Of a stretch of 64,000 nucleotides of DNA, positions 57,038 to 64,000 are shown piece by piece. This DNA is from Legionella jamestowniensis (GTDB lineage: Bacteria; Pseudomonadota; Gammaproteobacteria; Legionellales; Legionellaceae). Made by a program: the position numbers and the translations under genes. Position 1 is the first letter of the stretch. Every line of letters starts with the position of its first letter. The notes beneath the pieces are model-generated. The model was not told where the DNA came from. It was given only the letters and a program-made list of their open reading frames with translations, and searched no databases. The stretch lies in assembly GCF_001467745.1 (NCBI RefSeq), contig NZ_LNYG01000013.1, positions 2,226,292 through 2,290,291 on the forward strand, in the 5' to 3' direction.

Positions 57038-58098
57038 AGCTTCTCGATCGCTACATTGCCAAAACAGTACTTTCAGCCATTGCTTTAGTCACGTTGATGC
57101 TGGCGGGGTTGCAAATTTTTATTCTTTTTGTGAATCAATTGGATGATATTGGAAAGGCTGATTTTGGTATCTGGCAAACAGCGCTTTATGTGTTACTGCA
57201 AATGCCTTATCAAGTCTACTTGTTCTTTCCACTGGCCAGCTTATTAGGATCGTTAATTGGTTTAGGTATCATGGCCAATAACAGGGAATTGGTAGTGATG
57301 CGTGCTGCTGGTATGTCAATCGGCCAAATCACGATGGCGGTTTTAAAAGCGGCATTTATTGTTATTTTATTGGTTACTATTACTGGCGAAACGATTATTC
57401 CTCGACTGGCCCACTGGAGTAATGATCAAAAAATGCAAGCGTTGAGTGGAGGGCAAACACTAAGGACGGCCCATGGGGTTTGGGTGCGCAATGGTAATGA
57501 TTTCATCGCGATAGGCACAATACTAGCTAATAATACATTAGAGAATGTTTATCAATTTCGGTTTGATAGTACGCATCGAATGCGTTTAGCGCGTAAGATT
57601 GCCAAAATCGTCTATGTGAATAATCAATGGCTAGCCTTCAATGTTGAGGAAACCATTATTGATGATAATCAGACCCTTGCGCGTAAAATTCCAAAAATGC
57701 GTTGGGATGTGTCTGTAAAACCTAGTATTCTGCGGGTAAGTAGTAACGAGCCTGATGAAATGACACTTCATGAATTGCGACAATATTTGCGTGCCCAGAA
57801 GCAAAATCATCAAAGTGCCTTGAATTATCAGCTGGCATACTGGCAGCGCCTAATGCAGCCTTTAACCACAGCTGTCATGATGATGTTGGCTATTCCTTTT
57901 ATTTTCGGACCCTTGCGCTCCTCCACCATGGGTTCAAAAATCTTGATCGGGGCAACGGCGGGTTTTGGGTTTCACATTGTCAATCGTTTTTTTGGCCCTG
58001 TCAGTCAGGTGTTTCAATGGCCAGCAGAAATAGCAGCGATAGGTCCCACCTTTCTTTTTGCTTTACTGGGGCTTTACTTAATGCGTCGGGTTAAATAA
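57034..58098 (+). CDS. lptG: LPS export ABC permease LptG
   Basis: A 354-residue partner of LptF. N-terminal MKLLDRYIAKTVLSAIALVTLMLAGLQIFILFVNQLDDIG is the classic LptG start. Membrane segments near 15-35, 60-82, 100-122 and 270-350 enclose a periplasmic beta domain. The conserved NRELVVMRAAGMS coupling helix lies near 85-97. The ElyC-like gene begins at the base after its stop, so it belongs to the same transcript. Confidence 0.95.
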   Translation: MKLLDRYIAKTVLSAIALVTLMLAGLQIFILFVNQLDDIGKADFGIWQTALYVLLQMPYQVYLFFPLASLLGSLIGLGIMANNRELVVMRAAGMSIGQITMAVLKAAFIVILLVTITGETIIPRLAHWSNDQKMQALSGGQTLRTAHGVWVRNGNDFIAIGTILANNTLENVYQFRFDSTHRMRLARKIAKIVYVNNQWLAFNVEETIIDDNQTLARKIPKMRWDVSVKPSILRVSSNEPDEMTLHELRQYLRAQKQNHQSALNYQLAYWQRLMQPLTTAVMMMLAIPFIFGPLRSSTMGSKILIGATAGFGFHIVNRFFGPVSQVFQWPAEIAAIGPTFLFALLGLYLMRRVK

Positions 58099-58863
58099 AT
58101 GGTTATTATCCGTCATCTATTGGAAACCTTATTAAATCCCTATCTTATTTGCTTATTATTATTTACGTTCTTTTTAATCCTCCTGTGGTGGCGTGATAAC
58201 AATCGATTAGTGCGTTGGGGATTGACGCTCGTGTTAGCATTACTTGTTTTGTTTAGCACGGGTTGGCTCCCGCAATTGTTAACTCGCAAGCTAGAGGATA
58301 AATATCCGGTTATCACTCAAGTTGATCCAGCAATTCATTGGGTTGTTGTTTTAAGTGGTGGTCAATCAGAAATCAATAATAAACCCATCAATGCCCAATT
58401 AAACTCGGCGAGCATTAAACGACTGATGGAAGGCATTCGGTTATATCAGCTACTACCCCAAGCGCGATTATTGTTATCTGGGGGCGGTTATGGATTTGAA
58501 ACACCTGAGGCTTTCCGTTTGGCAGAACTGGCTTCCTGGTTTTCCATTCCTAAATCTAAAATTGTTCTGGAAACAACCTCTATTAATACAGCCGATCAAG
58601 CAAAAGCTATTAAACAATGGGTTAAAGATAAGCCTTTTTATCTAGTGACCTCAGCAATCCATATGCGCCGTTCGATGGCGCTTTGCCTTGCCCAGGGTTT
58701 ACACCCTGTTGCAGCCCCAACTGATTATACTTTTTACTGGAATGATGAGCGCATTGGGAAAATTTATTTACCAAACCCTTATAATCTTTTTTACTTAAGT
58801 ATCGCCTTGCATGAGATTTTGGGAAATTGGTGGGCAAGGTTGCATCACTATTATAAAGGATAA
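58099..58863 (+). CDS. ElyC/SanA/YdcF family (DUF218) membrane protein
   Basis: A 254-residue protein with two N-terminal membrane segments (about 15-35 and 38-55) and a DUF218 domain in the periplasm: WVVVLSGGQ near 81, LLLSGGGYG near 135, ETTSINTADQAKAIKQW near 160-175, and a histidine in SAIHMRRSMALC near 190. In E. coli ElyC affects peptidoglycan and undecaprenyl-phosphate use. Its place right after lptG links it to envelope work. Confidence 0.85.
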   Translation: MVIIRHLLETLLNPYLICLLLFTFFLILLWWRDNNRLVRWGLTLVLALLVLFSTGWLPQLLTRKLEDKYPVITQVDPAIHWVVVLSGGQSEINNKPINAQLNSASIKRLMEGIRLYQLLPQARLLLSGGGYGFETPEAFRLAELASWFSIPKSKIVLETTSINTADQAKAIKQWVKDKPFYLVTSAIHMRRSMALCLAQGLHPVAAPTDYTFYWNDERIGKIYLPNPYNLFYLSIALHEILGNWWARLHHYYKG

Positions 58864-58950
58864 ACAAGGTGAACTGGAAATTGGAAAAACTCCATAACCA
58901 GTTCTAAGGTTTTTAAAGTAGCCGATTCTTCTGCAAGAAGAAATTTAAAC

Positions 58951-59340
58951 TCAATTATTACAAATAAAATCGTTAGGAAATACTACTGAAACTGTATCCC
59001 CTGAATAGTTAAAAGCAATATTTCCTGCTTTTAAAATACATTCGCCAATCGCATTGTTTCTGCTATTTAAAGCAGGATAAGCAGTAGCGCTAACGATGTA
59101 CGTATGGAAACAAGCAACATCTAAAAATTGTGGTGCACTGCCTCCTTTTAGTGTAATAGACCTAATAGGACCTGAATTCTCAACGGAGGTCACATTAAAA
59201 CTGACGTTTTGAGTGAGTTGAATGGGTGGAGTGGCGACAGCGACCTCGACTTTACAGGAAAAATCATTGTCTGCGTAGCTACTTGCTGATGCAATTATAC
59301 TCACAGTAAAAAAAGAACCTACAAAAAATTTGTTCATCAT
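58951..59340 (-). CDS. Hypothetical secreted protein, 129 residues
   Basis: Signal peptide about 1-23 (SASSYADN). The mature 106 residues carry four cysteines (FSCKVEV, DVACFHT, GECILKA, FICNN), so probably two disulfides in a small beta-rich fold. I do not recognise a domain. The minus-strand gene stands alone between the lptFG-elyC and carB-greA transcripts. It might be a periplasmic or exported protein of the family. Confidence 0.7.
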   Translation of the reverse strand: MMNKFFVGSFFTVSIIASASSYADNDFSCKVEVAVATPPIQLTQNVSFNVTSVENSGPIRSITLKGGSAPQFLDVACFHTYIVSATAYPALNSRNNAIGECILKAGNIAFNYSGDTVSVVFPNDFICNN

Positions 59341-59525
59341 AAAAACCTCTAATCATGGGGAAGATATAGGGTAGGTTAGATAGCTTATAATTTTCAACAT
59401 AAAAATTTATGAATGGTGCGTGAATTAGTGAGTCTGTGAATGGCTATATGAATTCACAATTATGGGTATTATCTTTAGGCAAAACTCGGTAAAATAGGCC
59501 ACTTTACTCTTTTTTTGTAGCTTCT

Positions 59526-62500
59526 ATGCCAAAACGAACTGACATTAAATCGATCCTCATTCTGGGGGCTGGCCCCATTGTAATTGGTCAAGCTTGTGAA
59601 TTTGATTATTCCGGCACCCAGGCAGTTCGCGCACTCAAGGAAGAAGGTTTCCGTGTTATTTTGGTCAATTCCAATCCGGCAACCATCATGACCGATCCTG
59701 AGCTTGCTGATGCGACTTATATTGAACCGATTCAGTGGAAAGAAGTAGAGCGTATTATTGAGAAAGAACGTCCTGATGCCTTGTTGCCGACAATGGGAGG
59801 GCAAACTGCGCTGAATTGTGCTTTGGATCTCGTCCGGGAAGGGGTGTTGGCCAAATTTTCGGTTGAGATGATTGGGGCAACTCGTGAAGCGATTGATAAA
59901 GCAGAAGACAGAGAAAAATTTCGCCAATTAATGAAAAAAATTGGTTTGGAAATGCCACGCTCGGCCATCGCCCATAGTCTTGAAGAAGCATTTCAAGTGC
60001 AAGCACAATTAGGATTTCCAGCCATTATTCGCCCTTCGTTTACCATGGGGGGAAGCGGCGGAGGTATTGCTTACAACCGTGAAGAGTTTGAAGAAATTTG
60101 CACCCGCGGTTTACAGTTATCCCCTACTCATGAGTTATTGATTGATGAATCAGTACTTGGCTGGAAAGAATATGAAATGGAGGTAGTCCGCGATAAAAAA
60201 GACAATTGCATTATTGTCTGTACTATCGAGAATTTTGACCCCATGGGTGTCCACACAGGTGACTCGATTACTGTAGCACCCGCACAAACACTCACTGATA
60301 AAGAATATCAGCGCATGCGTGATGCAGCGATTAAAGTGCTAAGGGCGGTAGGTGTGGATACAGGAGGCTCCAATGTTCAGTTTGCTATAAACCCTGAAGA
60401 TGGACGCATGCTAATCGTTGAGATGAACCCTCGTGTTTCGCGAAGCTCCGCTTTGGCCTCCAAAGCAACAGGTTTTCCCATTGCTAAAATTGCAGCCAAA
60501 TTAGCAGTCGGTTATACTCTGGATGAGCTGGCTAATGAAATAACAGGTGGTAAAACACCGGCATCCTTTGAGCCTAGCATTGACTATGTAGTCACCAAAG
60601 TTCCCCGTTTCAATTTCGATAAGTTTCCCCAGACGCCTACTACGTTAACCACACAAATGAAATCGGTTGGTGAAGTCATGGCTATCGGGGCGAATTTCCA
60701 AGAATCACTACAAAAGGCTATCCGTGGCTTGGAAATTGGTCGTTCTGGTTTGGAGCCTCTTTTTGCAAAGGGCGATTTGGCACGTTTACGTGGCCATCTT
60801 AGAGAACCAACACCTGACCGGTTGTGGTACGTGGCCGATGCATTTCGCCATGACTTGTCGCTTGAAGAGATTCATTTGGAAAGTAAAATTGATCCTTGGT
60901 TTTTAGCACAAATTCAAGAGTTGGTATTGTTGGAAAATACCCTTCTTGGCCAATCTATTCAAATGATTGACAAAGTAACCATGCAACAGTTGAAGCGTCG
61001 CGGTTTTTCTGACGCCTATCTGGCGCGGTTATTGTTAAGTAGTGAGCAACAAGTAAGAGCGCATCGTTTAGAGCTTGGTGTTACACCCGTCTATAAACGA
61101 ATTGACTCCTGTGCTGGCGAGTTTCCAAGCGATACCGCCTATCTTTATTCTTGTTATGAAAGTGCTTGTGAAGCAAAACCTGAAACGAATCAGAAAAAAA
61201 TTATGATTTTAGGAGGAGGGCCTAATCGTATTGGTCAAGGGATTGAATTTGATTATTGTTGTGTGCATGCGGCCATGGCATTAAGAGAAGCTGGTTACCA
61301 GACAATTATGGTAAATTGTAATCCTGAAACCGTTTCTACTGATGTTGATACTTCCGATAGACTCTATTTTGAACCCGTAACACTCGAAGATGTGTTATCC
61401 ATTGTTGCTGTCGAAAAACCGGAAGGCGTGATTGTTCACTATGGTGGACAAACACCCTTAAAATTGGCGAGGGCACTTGAAGAAAATGGCGTTAAAATCA
61501 TTGGTACATCGCCAGATGCCATTGATCAGGCAGAAGATAGGGAGCGCTTTCAGCAACTTGTGTCAGAACTTAATTTGCATCAACCTGCAAATGGCACAGT
61601 TCGAAGTGAAGAAGAAGCGATAGAACTGGCCAAACAAATCGGATATCCCTTAGTTGTAAGACCATCTTATGTGCTTGGTGGCAGGGCAATGGAAATTGTT
61701 TATCAAGAAGAAGATTTGCGCCAATACCTGTCTAAGGCAGTAGACGTATCCAATGATTCGCCAGTTTTATTGGATAAATTTCTCAATGATGCCATTGAGG
61801 TTGACATTGACGCTATTTGTGACGGCCAGGAGGTATTGATAGGTGGTATCATGGAACATATTGAACAAGCGGGAATCCATTCGGGGGATTCTGCGTGTAC
61901 GTTACCGCCATTCAGCTTAAGCGTCGTCGTTCAGCAAGACTTAATGGAACAAATTCGGCAATTAGCTTTAAAATTAGGTGTTGTTGGTTTGATCAATGCG
62001 CAATTTGCCATTCAGGCTGATGATATTTACGTGCTTGAAGTGAATCCACGTGCTTCAAGAACGGTACCTTTTGTGTCTAAAGCAACGGGATTACCTTTAG
62101 CTAAAATTGCTGCACGATGCAAAGTGGGTCAAAGTTTAAAAGAGCAGGGCTTAAGTATGCACTACCCAATGCCAGCATTTTATTCTATTAAACTCCCTGT
62201 CTTTCCATTTATTAAGTTTGCTGGTGTGGATTCTATTTTAGGACCTGAAATGAAATCAACCGGTGAAGTGATGGGGATCGCCAGACGATTCGGGCAAGCC
62301 TATGCAAAAGCGCAGCTAGGCGCTAGTTGCAATATTGTGAGACGTCGTAAAGCGTTTGTCTCAGTGCGTGATGCGGATAAAGCACGTGTGGGGGAAATAG
62401 TAAAACGTCTCATTCAGCTTGGCTTTGAAATTATTGCAACGAGAGGAACTGCGCTGGTTTTGCAGGCAGCGGGTATTGATTGCCGACGTGTTTTTAAAGT

Positions 62501-62729
62501 GGCCGAAGGCAGGCCTCATGTGGTAGATTTTATAAAAAATAATGAAATTGATTTCATTGTAAATACCACAGAGGGGAAACAGGCAACTGCTGATTCTTTT
62601 GCCATAAGACGCAATGCGTTGCAGCATAAGGTCAGCTATACTACTACGTTGTCCGGCGCAGAAGCTGCGTGCCTGGCGATGAAATATGAAGATCGAGAAA
62701 CAGTTACTCGGTTACAGGATTTACACTAG
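59526..62729 (+). CDS. carB: Carbamoyl-phosphate synthase large subunit CarB
   Basis: Makes carbamoyl phosphate from ammonia, bicarbonate and two ATP for arginine and pyrimidine synthesis. The 1067-residue chain has the two homologous ATP-grasp halves: the first (1-400) with [10 protein letters not shown] near 175 and [18 protein letters not shown] near 298, the second (550-935) with [21 protein letters not shown] near 563 and [17 protein letters not shown] near 840, and a C-terminal allosteric domain (940-1067). greA follows at two bases. carA, the glutaminase subunit, is not next to it. Confidence 0.97.
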   Translation: MPKRTDIKSILILGAGPIVIGQACEFDYSGTQAVRALKEEGFRVILVNSNPATIMTDPELADATYIEPIQWKEVERIIEKERPDALLPTMGGQTALNCALDLVREGVLAKFSVEMIGATREAIDKAEDREKFRQLMKKIGLEMPRSAIAHSLEEAFQVQAQLGFPAIIRPSFTMGGSGGGIAYNREEFEEICTRGLQLSPTHELLIDESVLGWKEYEMEVVRDKKDNCIIVCTIENFDPMGVHTGDSITVAPAQTLTDKEYQRMRDAAIKVLRAVGVDTGGSNVQFAINPEDGRMLIVEMNPRVSRSSALASKATGFPIAKIAAKLAVGYTLDELANEITGGKTPASFEPSIDYVVTKVPRFNFDKFPQTPTTLTTQMKSVGEVMAIGANFQESLQKAIRGLEIGRSGLEPLFAKGDLARLRGHLREPTPDRLWYVADAFRHDLSLEEIHLESKIDPWFLAQIQELVLLENTLLGQSIQMIDKVTMQQLKRRGFSDAYLARLLLSSEQQVRAHRLELGVTPVYKRIDSCAGEFPSDTAYLYSCYESACEAKPETNQKKIMILGGGPNRIGQGIEFDYCCVHAAMALREAGYQTIMVNCNPETVSTDVDTSDRLYFEPVTLEDVLSIVAVEKPEGVIVHYGGQTPLKLARALEENGVKIIGTSPDAIDQAEDRERFQQLVSELNLHQPANGTVRSEEEAIELAKQIGYPLVVRPSYVLGGRAMEIVYQEEDLRQYLSKAVDVSNDSPVLLDKFLNDAIEVDIDAICDGQEVLIGGIMEHIEQAGIHSGDSACTLPPFSLSVVVQQDLMEQIRQLALKLGVVGLINAQFAIQADDIYVLEVNPRASRTVPFVSKATGLPLAKIAARCKVGQSLKEQGLSMHYPMPAFYSIKLPVFPFIKFAGVDSILGPEMKSTGEVMGIARRFGQAYAKAQLGASCNIVRRRKAFVSVRDADKARVGEIVKRLIQLGFEIIATRGTALVLQAAGIDCRRVFKVAEGRPHVVDFIKNNEIDFIVNTTEGKQATADSFAIRRNALQHKVSYTTTLSGAEAACLAMKYEDRETVTRLQDLH

Positions 62730-62737
62730 AGGTGGAT

Positions 62738-63229
62738 ATGCAAAAGCATCCAATGACTATTCAAGGCGCAGAAGCGCTTAAAAATGAACTCCATCGATTA
62801 AAGACGATTGAGCGGCCAAGAATCATCGAAGCGATAGCCACGGCTCGTGCCCACGGTGATTTAAAGGAAAATGCCGAATACCATGCAGCTCGTGAAGAGC
62901 AAAGCTTTAATGAAACACGCATTAAAGAACTTGAAGCCAAGCTTTCTAATGCTCAGGTTGTTGATCTTAGCAAGGTACCAAATAATGGTAAGGTCGTTTT
63001 TGGTGCTTTAGTTCATGTTTATCATATTCAATCCGATGCTAACATTAGTTACCGCATTGTCGGTGAAGATGAGGCAGATATTAAAATTAACAAAATCTCC
63101 TACAGTTCTCCTATTGGCCGTGCTTTGATTGGCAAACAAGTTGATGATACTGTCACAGTGAAAACACCAGGTGGTATGGTTGAATATGAGATTGTAGGGG
63201 TTGATTACCATAATGGTGAGAGTATATAA
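62738..63229 (+). CDS. greA: Transcription elongation factor GreA
   Basis: Rescues backtracked RNA polymerase by stimulating transcript cleavage. The ATG at 62738 has AGAGG five bases before it; a GTG two codons upstream is also in frame. N-terminal coiled coil (1-75) with the tip [15 protein letters not shown] near 44-58, then the globular C-terminal domain with [15 protein letters not shown] near 130 and [13 protein letters not shown]. About 163 residues. It is co-transcribed with carB, a common order. Confidence 0.96.
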   Translation: MQKHPMTIQGAEALKNELHRLKTIERPRIIEAIATARAHGDLKENAEYHAAREEQSFNETRIKELEAKLSNAQVVDLSKVPNNGKVVFGALVHVYHIQSDANISYRIVGEDEADIKINKISYSSPIGRALIGKQVDDTVTVKTPGGMVEYEIVGVDYHNGESI

Positions 63230-63337
63230 CTGTGGTCGATTCGTTTTACCCACTATCAAATCATGCATGGGCTTGAATGTTGGTTATAGGATCAACCAAC
63301 TTGTATTGTATATGCTATTAATTAAAAAAATGCAACG

Positions 63338-63358
63338 CCCCGCGATTTATTCGCGGGG
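63338..63358 (-). terminator. Hairpin terminator between greA and the phosphatase gene
   Basis: Arms ccccgcga (63338-63345) and tcgcgggg (63351-63358), 8 bp perfect, loop tttat. On the minus strand it is followed by cgttgcaTTTTTTT, so it best fits termination of the phosphatase gene; it may also serve greA. Confidence 0.7.
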
Positions 63359-63405
63359 TCTAATCACTAAAGGCAGATGTGGATAGGGGTTAGGATGATT
63401 CTTGC

Positions 63406-63999
63406 TTATGGCAAATGATAAAAGGGATTAGGCAGTTTAAACCCTTTTTGCATATAACCACCCTTGATATCGCTGTATTGATCCCCAATAGACGCTACGA
63501 TAGTATAACCTTGATTGGTAATTGACTCTCTTGCTTTTGTCTTAAAAGGGATGATTGACGATTGATTGTAATCATCGGGCCGCAAATACAAACCTGCCCA
63601 GTTCTTAAACCCTGCCTTCAATAAATTCGTTCTTGTGGCTTTAAGTTCGGAGATGCTTCGGCCGGTAACAAAAAATACTTGAACCCCATGCTTAATCGCA
63701 TCATTGTAAAGTTTTACCATAGGTCGAATAGCAGGGGAATTTGCTGCCAATATTTCTTGGTGAATGAGCTTTTTATCGCCGATAAAATCGCGCTTAATCA
63801 TGTTGTTGTAATTGCTTAAGCTGGTCTCGTCAATATCAAGAACAATTGCCAGTTTCTTAGGGTTTCCGTGACGTTCATTTATTGTTGCCTGTTTAATGAT
63901 GTAATCTTGTGCCTGGTAGATGGCTTGCGCTAACTCTTTTTCATACAAACCAGAGTCATGATAGTTTTGAATTTCTTTCTTTAAGAGACTTAAATTGTC
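63406..63999 (-). CDS. HAD-superfamily acid phosphatase (class B / e(P4)-like), partial
   Basis: The 5' end lies beyond the right edge. The visible 198 residues read DNLSLLKKEIQNYHDSG at the edge, then LAIVLDIDETSLSNYN with the DxDxT nucleophile motif, FFVTGRSISELKATRTNL and DQYSDIKGGYMQKGFKLPNPFY at the end. This matches secreted acid phosphatases such as the lipoprotein e(P4) family, acting on phosphomonoesters in the periplasm or outside. Start and signal peptide are not visible. A first in-frame TTG is at 63948, but the frame is open to the edge. Confidence 0.85.
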   Translation of the reverse strand, partial: DNLSLLKKEIQNYHDSGLYEKELAQAIYQAQDYIIKQATINERHGNPKKLAIVLDIDETSLSNYNNMIKRDFIGDKKLIHQEILAANSPAIRPMVKLYNDAIKHGVQVFFVTGRSISELKATRTNLLKAGFKNWAGLYLRPDDYNQSSIIPFKTKARESITNQGYTIVASIGDQYSDIKGGYMQKGFKLPNPFYHLP

Positions 64000-64000
64000 G

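Noticed and set aside
1-64000. tRNA, rRNA, CRISPR array, insertion sequence with transposase, prophage
   Set aside because: I looked through the gaps and gene list and saw none of these; only short palindromic repeats without coding capacity are present.

Overview
The window reads as a chromosomal segment of a gammaproteobacterium of the family Legionellaceae. The main evidence is a complete enhA-enhB-enhC locus (L,D-transpeptidase, small secreted protein, Sel1-repeat protein of about 1200 residues), a LetA/GacA response regulator beside uvrC, a PmrA-box-like element in front of a giant coiled-coil protein, AT-rich DNA, and short dispersed palindromes between genes. There is no prophage, integrase, transposase, CRISPR array, rRNA or tRNA that I can see. 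Most of the window is core genome.

Layout. 0-3.7 kb: lipid A genes msbA (cut by the window edge) and lpxK, plus a secreted protein. 3.7-11.6 kb: an MFS transporter divergent from oxyR, a CsiV-like protein, a double-ATPase oligopeptide ABC protein, proS and a LysR regulator. 11.6-17.5 kb (minus): a SulP transporter fused to a beta-carbonic anhydrase, ttcA, tolC and a Pcm-like methyltransferase. 17.6-22.5 kb: kbl-tdh (threonine catabolism), ettA and a lipoprotein L,D-transpeptidase. 22.7-28.6 kb: an accessory-looking cassette of two paralogous two-helix membrane proteins flanking a 1416-residue coiled-coil protein on the opposite strand. 28.6-34.8 kb: djlA, waaA, dksA, and the overlapping hemA-prfA-prmC operon. 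35-42 kb: a small conserved protein, a short M50 site-2 protease, comF, bioC, phhA, letA and uvrC. 42.2-47.8 kb: enhABC and a small lipoprotein. 48-55.6 kb: rpsT, a ZIP transporter, murJ, an M17 aminopeptidase, a 53-residue double-glycine-leader peptide, a protein with a cysteine-peptidase-like HNC motif, holC and pepA. 56-64 kb: lptF-lptG, an ElyC-like protein, a secreted protein, carB-greA and a HAD acid phosphatase cut by the right edge.

Envelope building is the recurring theme: MsbA, LpxK, WaaA and LptFG handle lipopolysaccharide; MurJ, two L,D-transpeptidases, EnhC and ElyC handle peptidoglycan; TolC is an outer-membrane export channel. LetA, DksA and OxyR connect growth phase and stress to virulence in this family.

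The points I find most worth a second look are the 22.7-28.6 kb cassette with its PmrA-like element, the 53-residue GG-leader peptide at 52.3 kb next to the HNC-motif protein, and several dispersed palindrome families, one of which shows compensatory changes between copies.
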